Source: Pseudomonas sp. M30-35
GTDB lineage: Bacteria > Pseudomonadota > Gammaproteobacteria > Pseudomonadales > Pseudomonadaceae
NCBI RefSeq assembly: GCF_002163625.1
Contig: NZ_CP020892.1
Coordinates: 1,736,001-1,800,000, forward strand
Length of the DNA: 64,000 nucleotides
Reading direction: 5' to 3'
Below, piece by piece: positions 53,960 through 63,551 of this stretch. The notes under the pieces are model-generated. The model made no database searches and had not been told where the DNA came from. It worked only from the letters and a program-made list of their open reading frames with translations. Both the position numbers and the translations under genes were made by a program. Position 1 is the first letter of the stretch, and the number at the start of each line of letters is the position of its first letter.

Positions 53960-54898
53960 CTACTGCACGGTTTTGTCGGTTACCAACGGGGCGGCTGGAG
54001 GTGCAATGGTCGCAGTTGGAGTGCTTGGCCTGACCACCAGCCATAATGCTACAGCGATAATGGCGCCACCGTAGACGTAAGCCCAGGACAAAGGCTCATC
54101 AAGCAATAGCCAGCCCCAGAGCACACCGAAGATAGGGATCAAGAAAGTCGTGGTTGATGCCTGAACCGGACCGATATCGCTTATCAAGCGGAAATACAGC
54201 ACGTATGCAAATGCGGTGCAGATAAACCCAAGCCCCGCCAACGACAGCCATTCATTGCTGCCACCCCATGAAGCCGGTGGCTGCACGATCAGAGAGCCGA
54301 TAAATAGCGGGGTCAGGAACAAGCTGGCACCAACCAAGCTGCTAAAGGCTGTTAGGCGATTGTCGAGCCCGCCTTGTTGGCCAATCCATTTACGGGTCAG
54401 AAACCCGGCAAAACCATAGCAGGTCGTTGCCACAAGGCAGGCTGCGGCGCCCAGCAGCATTTGCAAGTCGATGTTTACAGGGCCGGTTTGGGTCAAGAGC
54501 CATACACCAAACAAGCCTAAGGCAACGCCAACAGCTTTGCTGGTGGTAAGCGCCTCACTGAAAAACAGCATGCCAATGAGAACACCCATCAGCGGTGTCA
54601 TCGCATTGAAGATGGATGAATAGCCAGCAGGCAACACTAAAGCGGCTAGGCAGTACATCGCCGAAGGCAGGCCAGCGTTGATAGTGCCGAGCACCAGGCA
54701 TTGTTTGAGTTTGCCGCGGAAGTCCCATTTGACCCGCATGATCAGCAGGATCACCAGCAAGCCCAAGGCGCCAAGAGTGGCGCGAAAGAATGCAGTCGGC
54801 ATGCTGCCAAGTACCGGTGCGACGACACGCATAAACATGAAGCTGGCGCCCCAGATGGCGGCAAGCAACAGCAGTCGACTCAAATCAATCAAGCGCAC
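53960..54898 (-). CDS. EamA/DMT superfamily permease
   Basis: A 312-residue protein with ten predicted membrane spans in two EamA repeats (about 7-140 and 155-290); LAAIWGASFMFMRVVAP and the second-repeat SWAYVYGGAIIA are typical. Members export amino acids, nucleotides or drugs. Stands alone on the minus strand, with a terminator from the upstream operon behind it at 55011-55051. Confidence 0.9.
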   Translation of the reverse strand: MRLIDLSRLLLLAAIWGASFMFMRVVAPVLGSMPTAFFRATLGALGLLVILLIMRVKWDFRGKLKQCLVLGTINAGLPSAMYCLAALVLPAGYSSIFNAMTPLMGVLIGMLFFSEALTTSKAVGVALGLFGVWLLTQTGPVNIDLQMLLGAAACLVATTCYGFAGFLTRKWIGQQGGLDNRLTAFSSLVGASLFLTPLFIGSLIVQPPASWGGSNEWLSLAGLGFICTAFAYVLYFRLISDIGPVQASTTTFLIPIFGVLWGWLLLDEPLSWAYVYGGAIIAVALWLVVRPSTPTATIAPPAAPLVTDKTVQ

Positions 54899-54951
54899 GG
54901 TACAACTCCAGGCAGAAGTAGCCAGAAAGTGTTGCCGTCAACCGTCGTTAA

Positions 54952-54994
54952 TGCAATACACAGTTGAGGTTTAAAAATGCCCACACTGTATTGC
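54952..54994. promoter_or_regulatory. two inverted half-sites upstream of the DMT permease
   Basis: TGCAATACA (54952-54960) and TGTATTGC (54987-54994) repeat the half-site of the palindrome at 48679-48699, but in outward order and 26 bases apart. They lie 54-96 bases upstream of the permease start. May be chance, since TGCAATACA also occurs inside the M20 coding region. Confidence 0.25.
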
Positions 54995-55010
54995 CTGCGC
55001 AGGCAGAGTA

Positions 55011-55051
55011 CGAAAACTGCCGAGCCCCAACTGAGGTTTCGGCAGTTTTCG
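55011..55051 (-). terminator. terminator after the CitMHS transporter gene
   Basis: A 13-bp perfect stem CGAAAACTGCCGA / TCGGCAGTTTTCG around a 15-base loop, about 65 bases past the minus-strand stop at 55117. Confidence 0.65.
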
Positions 55052-55116
55052 TTTGTGCGCATGTGCTCAAGCCTTACTGAACATGGCGTGCTGAAACCTG
55101 TTGTTCAGCGCACTGC

Positions 55117-56424
55117 TCAGATTTGTACTGCGCCAGTAATCAACGCAGCTGCCAGCATGGTTAGGCTCACACCCCACGCCCAGAAGAAGGTGTAGGCGAT
55201 GTGTTTGCGTAACTCGACTCCTGCCAGTGCAAGGGCGAGGTAGACGCTTGGCACAACTGGGCTGATTGCGAAACCGGTGTTTTCACCAATCAGCATGGCT
55301 CGCGCAACTGATTCCAAAGGCACACCTGCTGCCACGGCAACGTCGCGAATAACGGGTAACAGGGCAAAGTAGTAGGCGTCCGGTGAGAAGATCATGCCCA
55401 GCGGAACACCGAAAAAGCCAACCAGTACGTGTAGGTATTGAGCCGATCCGTGGGGCAGGATGTCGATGATCGACAGGGCCATCGCATCAGACATCTTGGC
55501 CCCAGACAGCACGCCAAGCAGCACTGCGGCAGCCATCATCACCAGCGACATTTGCAGTGCGTCGGCCGCGTGCGCCTTGATCCGTTCGGTCTGCACATTG
55601 ATATCCGGAAAATTCAGCGGCAAGGCGATGCCAAGCCCCACCATGAAGCACGCATACAGCGGGAAGGTACCGGTAAACAAACAGGCCAGAATAGCCACGG
55701 TGAGCGCAACGTTGCACCAGTAACGCAGGGTGCGCGGCGACAAGCCAAACTCTCGCGACTCAGGCTGCCCGAGGCTGGGGTCGAAGGTTGCGGCTGCGCC
55801 GAGGGACTTGGGCGCATTGCGTTGGGCACGCAGGCCAAGCCACGCGGCAATCATTAGCATCATCGCCAGCCCGAGTAGCTGCAAGGGGAGGAGGCCGAGC
55901 CAGAGCTCAGTCGCATCCAGACCGGTGGTGGCTGCCGCGCGAGCTGTAGTGCCGCCCCACGGCACCATATTGATGACTCCAGCCGTGGTGCCAACAAGCA
56001 TCAACAGCAGGTTAGGGCTCATGTTTAAACGCTTGTAGAGAGGCAGCAGCGCAGGGATGACCAGCAAGAAGGTCGCGGCACCCACGCCGTCAAGATGGAC
56101 TGATGCGGTAATCAACACCGTGACCAGTGCGACCGCTATTGGCTTGCCGCCGGTACGCCGAATCAGGAAATTGACCAGCGGATCGAACAGTCCGCGGTCG
56201 CGCATGATGCCGAAGTAAAGAATGGCGAATAGAAAAAGCGCAGCAGTTGGCGCCACGGTTATCAACCCGCTCTTGATAAAGTCACCGACTTCGGCGGGTG
56301 TGAAACCAGCCAGCAGGCAGATAGCGACCGGAACAGTAGTGAACGCCACTACCGGACTCATCTTACGCAACAAAATTAGCGAGATGATGCCAAGCATCAT
56401 CAGGAAACCCATGGCGGTGATCAT
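55117..56424 (-). CDS. CitMHS family organic acid transporter
   Basis: A 435-residue membrane protein with about twelve spans of the CitMHS family (citrate-metal:proton symporters) or a close ion-transporter relative: SVHLDGVGAATFLLVIPALLPLYKRL, GTTAGVINMVPWGGTTARAA and a similar inverted block later (SPDAYYFALLPV, GENTGFAISPVVPSVYLAL). It follows the AtuA-type gene pair on the same strand and is likely their uptake system; the substrate is not known. Confidence 0.88.
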   Translation of the reverse strand: MITAMGFLMMLGIISLILLRKMSPVVAFTTVPVAICLLAGFTPAEVGDFIKSGLITVAPTAALFLFAILYFGIMRDRGLFDPLVNFLIRRTGGKPIAVALVTVLITASVHLDGVGAATFLLVIPALLPLYKRLNMSPNLLLMLVGTTAGVINMVPWGGTTARAAATTGLDATELWLGLLPLQLLGLAMMLMIAAWLGLRAQRNAPKSLGAAATFDPSLGQPESREFGLSPRTLRYWCNVALTVAILACLFTGTFPLYACFMVGLGIALPLNFPDINVQTERIKAHAADALQMSLVMMAAAVLLGVLSGAKMSDAMALSIIDILPHGSAQYLHVLVGFFGVPLGMIFSPDAYYFALLPVIRDVAVAAGVPLESVARAMLIGENTGFAISPVVPSVYLALALAGVELRKHIAYTFFWAWGVSLTMLAAALITGAVQI

Positions 56425-56518
56425 TATTCAACCTCAATAATTATTTTTATTGTTCAATGTGTCGCCTGCTAAAAGCGACGACTTTTATGGCTTCAGCAAT
56501 GCCGCAAAGCAGACTCGC

Positions 56519-56842
56519 TCAATCCGGTGGCGGTAACTGCATGGCCAACAACAGATAGCTCAGGCTTTTACCGTGGCGATCAAGTCCGGGGCTGCGGGTC
56601 ACTCCGCCTTCCAGGGCGCCTTCCAAAACAAAGTTGAGTGCCTGCAGTGAGTCGATTTCATAGCGTTTGATGGCAGTTGGGCGACGTCCAGCAAACTGCT
56701 CGCCAATTCGTTCTGGGGTTAACTCACGCTTGAGCCATTGATAATGTTCGGGGTTCAGCGGGAACACGGCTATGCAGAGAATGTTGCCCTTGTCACCCGC
56801 ACGCGCATGGGCATAGTCGGCCAAGGTAATGGTTGTATTCAT
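56519..56842 (-). CDS. small AtuA-partner protein
   Basis: A 107-residue protein with LADYAHARAGDKGNILCIAVFP and FVLEGALEGGVTRSPGLDRHGKSLSYLLLAM, the pattern of the domain that is fused to or encoded beside AtuA/DUF1446 proteins. Its ATG at 56842 overlaps the stop of the AtuA-type gene by one base (TGATG), so the two proteins are probably made in equal amounts and form a complex. Confidence 0.82.
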   Translation of the reverse strand: MNTTITLADYAHARAGDKGNILCIAVFPLNPEHYQWLKRELTPERIGEQFAGRRPTAIKRYEIDSLQALNFVLEGALEGGVTRSPGLDRHGKSLSYLLLAMQLPPPD

Positions 56843-58194
56843 CAGTACCACTCCAGTCGGGTTTGAACTGCGCTGCGTGGGATCAGAAAGTCGCGGGTGG
56901 TGATGGATTCACTGAGGTGTCTGCGCACTCCGCCACCACCAGCAGGGCCGTTGGTGTAGAGCGATTCAACCTCAGCCTGAAGCTGCTCAATCAGTTGGCG
57001 ATTTTCATCAACGATACCGACCCGGACCTGTACATCTTCCACCGTTGGCGACTGAGCAAGGCACTTGCTCAGGTAGTCGCTGTGCTGGTCATTGAACAGG
57101 CTGGCAACACCCACCAGATCAATCCTTGGCGTGAGCTGCGGCGCCAATTGGGCAAAGCGTTGCAGCAATATTTCGCGTGCGAGGCTGGCTCGCTCCACCG
57201 CCCCAGGGCCCGCGTAGCTAATTGATGCTTCGCCGAACCAGAGGCCGCGCATGCCCGCCAAACCCTTGAGCGTGTCCGGGCGCGGATGGCCTTGAATGCC
57301 TGCAACCCTGACCCGGTTTTCGTCGATCTGCTCAACGCTGACTTGGCTTATGTCGAGTATTACGTCCGGGGTCAGGTAGCGACGCGGGTCGTGAATTTCG
57401 TAAAGCAATTGCTCTTTGACCGTGCGTTCATTCACGCACCCGCTGGTGCCTTTGACCTTGGTCACGATCAGCTCACCGCTGCTGCTGATCTCAATGATCG
57501 GGCAATCAAGGTTGGCCGGATTAGGCACATCCTTAATTCCGGGGTGGGCAAAATAGCCGCCGGTAACCTGAGTGCAACACTCCAACAGATGGCCTGCGGT
57601 TGTGGCGATCGCCATTTTTTGCCAGTCATCAAAGGCCCAGCCCAAACCATGGCGAATAGGCCCTACTGCCAGCGAAGGGTCGGCCGCTCTGCCGCACAGC
57701 ACGATATTGGCACCTTGCTCCAAAGCCTGAGTGATGCCATCGGCGCCGGTATAGACATTTACCGAGACCAACTCGCCCGGCAATTCGCGAGTCGCCAGCC
57801 ACTGCTGTAATTGTTGCTCGCCCAGCTCAAGGAGATCATCACCCAACACGCAGGCAATTTTCAGCCCGGGGTGGCGACCGGCAAGCTTATTGCGCAGGTT
57901 CAGTGCCGCGGCCTTGGGGTTAGCCGCGCCACCATTGGTGATGATTGGAATGCCTGACTCGATGCAGATATCGAGAATCGGGTCGAGAAAGTCAAACAAG
58001 CGAGAGGCGTAACCACTGTTAGCGTCTAGCTGTTTGCGCAGTTGAGCTTCGGCAAGGGTGCGCTCGGCAAGCAGCTCGAGCATTAAATAGCGCTTTCCAG
58101 AGCATGTGGCCAAGCTTTGGGCCAAGCGCAAGGTTGCGTCTGGGCGATCATTGGCAAAACCCGCTCCGCAACCGATGTGAATTGTATTTGTCAT
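56842..58194 (-). CDS. AtuA-type (DUF1446) acyclic terpene utilisation-like protein
   Basis: A 450-residue DUF1446 protein: IHIGCGAGFANDRPDA at the start, YLMLELLAERTLAEAQ, ITNGGAANPKAAA, CGRAADPSLAVGPIRHGLGW and GRXHPRPDTLKGL-type blocks. The family name comes from atuA of the P. aeruginosa citronellol pathway, but its reaction is not established. The rest of the atu pathway (biotin-dependent geranyl-CoA carboxylase and so on) is not present here, so this is a separate module with its own transporter and LysR regulator. Confidence 0.88.
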   Translation of the reverse strand: MTNTIHIGCGAGFANDRPDATLRLAQSLATCSGKRYLMLELLAERTLAEAQLRKQLDANSGYASRLFDFLDPILDICIESGIPIITNGGAANPKAAALNLRNKLAGRHPGLKIACVLGDDLLELGEQQLQQWLATRELPGELVSVNVYTGADGITQALEQGANIVLCGRAADPSLAVGPIRHGLGWAFDDWQKMAIATTAGHLLECCTQVTGGYFAHPGIKDVPNPANLDCPIIEISSSGELIVTKVKGTSGCVNERTVKEQLLYEIHDPRRYLTPDVILDISQVSVEQIDENRVRVAGIQGHPRPDTLKGLAGMRGLWFGEASISYAGPGAVERASLAREILLQRFAQLAPQLTPRIDLVGVASLFNDQHSDYLSKCLAQSPTVEDVQVRVGIVDENRQLIEQLQAEVESLYTNGPAGGGGVRRHLSESITTRDFLIPRSAVQTRLEWY

Positions 58195-58299
58195 GGTTTA
58201 AAGCTCGGTATGTGTGCCCGAGCAATAGTGGCGTCAATTGATATTTCTGTGAATTTTAATTATAAGAACAACTATTCCAATAATTCTAATAGATCAATT
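58195..58299. promoter_or_regulatory. divergent promoter region of the AtuA operon and its LysR gene
   Basis: A 105-bp strongly AT-rich stretch between start codons on opposite strands. It includes an imperfect symmetric block AGAA-N16-TTCT (58264-58287) and several T-N11-A matches, as expected for LysR sites. No single clear -10/-35 pair stands out. Confidence 0.5.
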
Positions 58300-59178
58300 A
58301 TGGACATTAACTTCCGGCAACTGCGCGCTTTTACGTTGATCGCGCAAACGTTGAGCTTCACCCGCACCTCGGAGTTATTGCATTTGTCGCCGCCGGCACT
58401 CAGCTACAGCATCCGCAAACTAGAGGAAGCGCTCGGGCTAAAGCTGTTCGCCCGTAATACCCGTAGCGTTGAGTTAACCCCTGCTGGCGAGCATTTTTTG
58501 CCGCAGGCACAGCAACTGTTACGGGTCATGGGCGATGCCGTCAGCGATGCTCAGGAGCTGTTGAATCTGGACAGCGGCACTTTGCGTCTGGCGGCCTTGC
58601 CGACCGCCGCTGCGTCATTTTTGCCTGGGGCGATTGCCGCCTTTAGCTGTGATCATCCAGGGGTGCAGGTATCGTTGCAGGATGGTCGGGCAGGGGAAGT
58701 TAAAGACTGGGTGCTCAGTGGTGAGGTTGACGTGGGTATCACCTCGTTGCCCGAAGATATGTTGGGGCTTGAGTTCAAGCATTTGGTCAATGACAACCTT
58801 GTGCTTCTGGTGCGAGATGAGGGCTTTGATACCGAAAGCTGGAAAACGCGGCCCTACATTGCTTTAACTGCGGACACCAGTATTCGTCCGCTGGCGGATA
58901 TGACGCTCCACCATTTGGGTGTGAGTACCGATCCGGCATGGCAAGTCGCACACATGAGCACTGCCGCCGCCATGGTCCGTGAAGGGTTGGGATTTACGTT
59001 ATTACCGACGAGTTGCATGTCCTTTTTACACCTTGGCGAAGCGCTGCAAGTGTTGTCTGTCGCGCAACCTGTTCAGCGCTCTTTGGGGCTGCTGCAACGT
59101 AAGCCAGTGAGACAAACACCGGCCATGCAAATGTTTATCCATTACCTCGACAACTGTTTGAGCAAGGCACCGGCCTAA
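58300..59178 (+). CDS. LysR family transcriptional regulator
   Basis: A 292-residue LysR-type regulator with the helix-turn-helix in LSFTRTSELLHLSPPALSYSIRKLEEALG (residues ~18-46) and the usual effector-binding domain. It is divergent from the AtuA-type gene with 105 bases between starts, the classic position for the activator of that operon. An upstream in-frame start at 58117 would lie inside the opposite gene and is rejected. Confidence 0.92.
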   Translation: MDINFRQLRAFTLIAQTLSFTRTSELLHLSPPALSYSIRKLEEALGLKLFARNTRSVELTPAGEHFLPQAQQLLRVMGDAVSDAQELLNLDSGTLRLAALPTAAASFLPGAIAAFSCDHPGVQVSLQDGRAGEVKDWVLSGEVDVGITSLPEDMLGLEFKHLVNDNLVLLVRDEGFDTESWKTRPYIALTADTSIRPLADMTLHHLGVSTDPAWQVAHMSTAAAMVREGLGFTLLPTSCMSFLHLGEALQVLSVAQPVQRSLGLLQRKPVRQTPAMQMFIHYLDNCLSKAPA

Positions 59179-59301
59179 ACTGCTTTCGCCGGTGAGGGCG
59201 GCGTTCAGCAGTTAACCCTTTGGATGTCCGTATTTACTTTCGCTGAGTCGGGCATGTGACTAAGCTCGGCCACAAAGCAATATTTCAGCAGAGGATTGCC
59301 C

Positions 59302-61032
59302 ATGACTCAGCAAACTCCAGCGGCAGATATCGCTCGCCATACGCTTGATGGCTTTGACGATTATCGCGAGGCGTTCCGCCAGATCACCGATGGCGCCCGT
59401 GCGCGTTTTGAACAAGCGCAATGGCAGGCCGGGCAAAGCGCGTCGGCAGCGCGGATCAACCTCTATGAAGATAAGGTCAAGGAGGTCAGTCAGCGCCTGC
59501 GCGAGACCTTTGGCGATGAGTTATTTGATGTGCAGCTGTGGCCGCTGGTCAAAACCGCTTATATCAAGCTGATTGACACGCGTTTTGACGATGAACTCTC
59601 TGAAACCTGGTTTAACTCGATTTTTTGCAGTTTGTTCAACCACGATCAAATCAGCGATGGCTGCATGTTTATTCATACCACTCGGCCTGCCATAAACAGT
59701 CGTCAACGTGCTGCACAGACGCGTCGCTACACGTTGGGCGCTGATCATGCACAGGCCCGTGGCCTGAGCTTGATGCTCGAAGCTATCTTCAATGATTACA
59801 GCTTCAGTGCGCCGTTTGAGGACTTGCCGCGTGACCTTGCACGGCTTGAGGCGCAAATGCGTGAAAACCTGCCTGACTGGGTGTGCAAGGACCCGAACCT
59901 GACCATTGAGCTGTTTTACTCGGTGCTCTATCGCAACAAAGGCGCGTATCTGGTCGGGCGCGTGTTCAACCAAGATGAGCAATGGCCGCTGGTGTTTCCA
60001 TTGCTGCACCGCGAGGGTCTGGGGATTCAGGTCGATGGGCTGATTACCGATGAGGCCGAGGTGTCGATAATCTTCTCGTTCACCCGCTCATATTTCATGG
60101 TTGATGTAGAGATCCCTGCGGAGTTTGTTAGCTTTCTCAAGCGCATTTTGCCGGGCAAGCACATTGCCGAGCTATACAGCTCTATCGGTTTTTACAAGCA
60201 CGGAAAGTCTGAGTTCTACCGGGCGCTAATCAATCATTTGGCGAGTACTGACGACCAGTTCGTCATGGCGCCAGGTGTACGCGGCATGGTCATGAGCGTG
60301 TTTACCTTGCCGGGCTTCAATACTGTATTCAAGATCATCAAGGACCGCTTTTCGCCGACCAAGAACGTGGTGCGTAGCACGGTCATTGAGAAGTACCGGC
60401 TGGTTAAAAGTGTCGATCGGGTAGGGCGTATGGCCGACACTCAGGAATTCGCAGATTTTCGCTTCCCAAAATCTAAATTTACCCCAGAGTGCTTGGCTGA
60501 ACTGCTCGAGGTTGCACCGTCCACGGTCGAGGTTGAAGGTGAGACGGTTCTGGTGCGCCACTGCTGGACTGAGCGACGCATGACGCCGCTTAACTTGTAT
60601 GTTGAAAATGCCAGTGAGGCGCAAGTGCGTGAAGCGCTTGAGGACTATGGCCTAGCGATCAAACAGTTGGCAGCCGCCAATATATTTCCGGGCGACATGT
60701 TGCTGAAAAATTTTGGTGTGACGCGTCATGGCCGGGTGGTGTTTTATGATTATGACGAAATCAGTTTTCTGACTGAAGTAAACTTCAGGCGTATACCTGA
60801 GCCGCGCTATCCAGAAGATGAAATGGCGTCTGAGCCCTGGTATTCAGTCGCGCCCAATGATGTGTTTCCGGAGGAGTTTCCTCCATTTCTATTTGCCGAT
60901 ATCAAACAGCGGCGACTATTCAGTCAGCTGCATGGCGAACTTTACGATGCCGATTACTGGAAGAGCCTGCAGGCGGCGATCGTTGAAGGTAAAGTCATCG
61001 ATGTATTTCCGTATCGACGAAAATCCGAATAG
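59302..61032 (+). CDS. aceK: isocitrate dehydrogenase kinase/phosphatase AceK
   Basis: A 576-residue bifunctional enzyme that phosphorylates isocitrate dehydrogenase to push carbon into the glyoxylate shunt and removes the phosphate when not needed. The ATP region [24 protein letters not shown] and the [26 protein letters not shown] block are diagnostic. ATG 59302 has AGAGGA upstream; TTG 59296 is in frame but not needed. No aceA or aceB gene is adjacent, as is usual in Pseudomonas. Confidence 0.96.
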   Translation: MTQQTPAADIARHTLDGFDDYREAFRQITDGARARFEQAQWQAGQSASAARINLYEDKVKEVSQRLRETFGDELFDVQLWPLVKTAYIKLIDTRFDDELSETWFNSIFCSLFNHDQISDGCMFIHTTRPAINSRQRAAQTRRYTLGADHAQARGLSLMLEAIFNDYSFSAPFEDLPRDLARLEAQMRENLPDWVCKDPNLTIELFYSVLYRNKGAYLVGRVFNQDEQWPLVFPLLHREGLGIQVDGLITDEAEVSIIFSFTRSYFMVDVEIPAEFVSFLKRILPGKHIAELYSSIGFYKHGKSEFYRALINHLASTDDQFVMAPGVRGMVMSVFTLPGFNTVFKIIKDRFSPTKNVVRSTVIEKYRLVKSVDRVGRMADTQEFADFRFPKSKFTPECLAELLEVAPSTVEVEGETVLVRHCWTERRMTPLNLYVENASEAQVREALEDYGLAIKQLAAANIFPGDMLLKNFGVTRHGRVVFYDYDEISFLTEVNFRRIPEPRYPEDEMASEPWYSVAPNDVFPEEFPPFLFADIKQRRLFSQLHGELYDADYWKSLQAAIVEGKVIDVFPYRRKSE

Positions 61033-61081
61033 TCCAGTTGGCGTGAGCCGCTGAATATTCATCAGTATTAAAGAGGTTGTT

Positions 61082-63115
61082 TTGAAGTTAACCATGGTAG
61101 CGGCCGGCGTGCTGCTGGGAACAAATGCAGGCTTAACACACGCAGCTGAGCGCAGCGAAACAGACGCACTCGAAATGGCACCGCTGATTATTACTTCACA
61201 GCGTACAAGCACGCGCTGGCTGAGCACCCCTGCGGCGGTGAGTGTGGTTGAAAGCGATAAGTCCAGCGCCGAAAAGAACCTCACGCTACAGGGTTTACTC
61301 GCTTCTGTGCCTGGTGTGTTTAGCCAGAACCAATACAACCTGGCGCAAGGCTTGCGCCCGTCGATTCGCGGCTTTGGTTCACGCGGCAACTTTGGTGTGC
61401 GTGGCGTGCGGGTGTTGGTCGACGGCGTGCCGCTGACCATGCCCGACGGCCAGACCGAGCTTGATGGTCTTGATCTGGGGTTGGTTGAGCGCATGGAAGT
61501 CTTGCGCGGCCCGTCTTCGGTGCTTTACGGCAATGCGGCCGGTGGCGTCCTGGATATTGAAACGCGGCAACCGCTTGCCACACCATACAGTTTCTTTGAC
61601 CTCAGCATGGGCGAGCTGGGTTACCAGCGCGCTCGGGTAGAAACGGGCGGCACCGTGGGTGATATCGGTGGGCTGTTGGCATTCAACAGCACCCAGTCAG
61701 AGGGGTATCGCGATCATGCCAAAGCTGAAACCAACAGTCTGACCGGCAAGCTGAATTGGTACAGCGACTACGGCCGTTTGGGCATCAATTTCAATGCCAT
61801 CGACAACCGTGCTGAAGATCCCGGTGGTCTCAATGCCAGTGAAGTCGCCGATGATCGCGGTCAGGCGGCGCCGAATAACCTGCGCTACGACGCCGATGAA
61901 TGGATTCGCCAGCAGCGTTTAAGTGCCGTTTGGGATGGATACGGTGCTGGTGATGATGAATATCAGGTGCGCACCTATGTCGGGCAGCGTCAATTTGGTA
62001 ACAGCTTGTCGTTCACCAATGGCGGACAAACCACCTTTGATCGCATGTTTGCCGGTATTGGCAGCCAATACAGCCACCGCGAAGAGCTGCTGGGCATGTC
62101 GCACAAATTCACCGGCGGGTTTGATCTTGAACTCCAGCGTGATGACCGCAGGCGCTACGACAATTTGCTGGGCGAGCGCGGTGACGAAACCCTCAAGCAA
62201 GATGAAAACGCTGACAGTAGCGGTATCTTTATCGAAGATCAGATCGACCTGAGCGATGACTGGCAAGCGACCTTGGGTGTGCGTTACGACCGTGTACGTT
62301 TGTCGGTTGATGACCGTTTTCTCAGCGATGGCGATGACTCTGGCTCACGTAATCTGCAAGATTGGAATTACAGCGCGGGCTTGAGCTATCGACTTGATCC
62401 ACATCAGTCGGTGTACGCCAAGGTCGGCACTTCATTCGAAACGCCAACCATCAGTGAGCTGGCGAACCCTAACGGCGGTGGTTTCAACTCGTCGCTGGAT
62501 CCCGTACGCACACTCAACCGCGAAATTGGCTTGAAGGGGGAGTGGTCAACCCTGCGTTATGACGTGGCGTTGTTTAGCATGGAGCTTGATGACGAACTGG
62601 TTGGCTACAGCCTTCCGGGCCAGTCAGGTCGCAACTATTACCGCAATGCCGGCAAGTCACGCCGAGATGGTCTTGAGATGAGCCTCAGTTGGCAAGTGGC
62701 CGAGGCTTGGCGTTTGACCGGGGCGTACTCATACAGCCGCTTCAAGTTCGATGATTATCAAGTTGATGACAACGATTATCATGACAACTCACTGGCTGGC
62801 ATCCCGCAACAAACCCTGTTTACTGAAGTTGCTTATGAGCACAACGACAACTACGCCCGCTTGAATATGAGCGCGTATGACTCGATGTATGCCAATGATG
62901 CCAACAGCGTCGAAGTCAGCGGTTATGCTCTGACCAACTTGCGGGTTGGCAAGCGTATCAAAGCGGGCGAGCAGACGTGGGAGCCGTATCTGGGGGTCGA
63001 TAATGTGTTCGACCGCGATTACTACGACAATGTGCGGATTAACGATGCCAACGGCCGCTATTTTGAACCGGGGCCAGGGCGCACGGTCTATGCCGGGCTG
63101 CGTGTAACATTTTGA
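61082..63115 (+). CDS. TonB-dependent outer membrane receptor
   Basis: A 677-residue receptor: a signal peptide of about 22 residues (ending HAA), a TonB-box-like MAPLIITSQR, a plug domain (LLASVPGVFSQNQYN, IRGFGSRG, MEVLRGPSSVLYGNAAGG) and a barrel ending VYAGLRVTF. This resembles ferric siderophore, ferric citrate or copper receptors, but no regulator or siderophore gene is adjacent, so the ligand is open. The start is TTG 61082 with AGAGG upstream; the ATG at 61094 would remove part of the signal peptide's basic end. Confidence 0.88.
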   Translation: MKLTMVAAGVLLGTNAGLTHAAERSETDALEMAPLIITSQRTSTRWLSTPAAVSVVESDKSSAEKNLTLQGLLASVPGVFSQNQYNLAQGLRPSIRGFGSRGNFGVRGVRVLVDGVPLTMPDGQTELDGLDLGLVERMEVLRGPSSVLYGNAAGGVLDIETRQPLATPYSFFDLSMGELGYQRARVETGGTVGDIGGLLAFNSTQSEGYRDHAKAETNSLTGKLNWYSDYGRLGINFNAIDNRAEDPGGLNASEVADDRGQAAPNNLRYDADEWIRQQRLSAVWDGYGAGDDEYQVRTYVGQRQFGNSLSFTNGGQTTFDRMFAGIGSQYSHREELLGMSHKFTGGFDLELQRDDRRRYDNLLGERGDETLKQDENADSSGIFIEDQIDLSDDWQATLGVRYDRVRLSVDDRFLSDGDDSGSRNLQDWNYSAGLSYRLDPHQSVYAKVGTSFETPTISELANPNGGGFNSSLDPVRTLNREIGLKGEWSTLRYDVALFSMELDDELVGYSLPGQSGRNYYRNAGKSRRDGLEMSLSWQVAEAWRLTGAYSYSRFKFDDYQVDDNDYHDNSLAGIPQQTLFTEVAYEHNDNYARLNMSAYDSMYANDANSVEVSGYALTNLRVGKRIKAGEQTWEPYLGVDNVFDRDYYDNVRINDANGRYFEPGPGRTVYAGLRVTF

Positions 63116-63190
63116 GCAAAGTTGCTGGTGAATAACTGACGAGTATCAATCTGGCGCAGAGTCATTCAAGGTAATCTATGCTTAGTACAG

Positions 63191-63205
63191 GACGTGACTC
63201 ACGTC
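63191..63205. promoter_or_regulatory. 15-bp palindrome upstream of the 44-codon ORF
   Basis: GACGTGA-C-TCACGTC is a perfect inverted repeat 31 bases before ATG 63237. It could be an operator or, in the transcript, a short hairpin. Confidence 0.4.
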
Positions 63206-63236
63206 TTGCCCGTAAGCCTTGGCAGGAGGAAGTTAA

Positions 63237-63371
63237 ATGATCGCCAAGATGCAGAATGCTTTTCACGATCTTCTGGTCGCGCTGGGGCTGCTTGACCGGC
63301 CTAAGCTGCAACCCATTCCCGTGCGCAACGACGATTCTCGTCGGCCACGAGAGCCGCGCCGCCAGCGCTGA
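63237..63371 (+). CDS. 44-residue small basic protein
   Basis: ATG 63237 is preceded by a very strong AGGAGGA ribosome site at the right distance. The product reads MIAKMQNAFHDLLVALGLLD, then RPKLQPIPVRNDDSRRPREP and RRQR: an amphipathic N-terminal helix and a proline- and arginine-rich tail. The quality of the initiation site and the ordered composition argue for a real gene. Family unknown to me; no function suggested. Confidence 0.65.
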   Translation: MIAKMQNAFHDLLVALGLLDRPKLQPIPVRNDDSRRPREPRRQR

Positions 63372-63492
63372 GCCTTGCTCAGTTGTTCACGCCGCTAAAG
63401 CTTGGTCAGTGGTTCGCACTACTGACCAGCCATTCGTGCAGCCGAAACTCTTAATCTGACCGCTATGCAGCGCCACATGAATGTGGCGATTG

Positions 63493-63549
63493 CAACATTT
63501 CAACATTTCAACATTTCAACAGTGCAGCAGTGCAGCAGTGCAGCAGTGC
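63493..63549. repeat. two adjacent octamer tandem repeats
   Basis: Three copies of CAACATTT (63493-63516) and then, after CAAC, three and a half copies of AGTGCAGC (63521-63549). Two unrelated units with the same 8-base period lie side by side in the non-coding gap before the symporter terminator. Confidence 0.9.
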
Positions 63550-63551
63550 GA

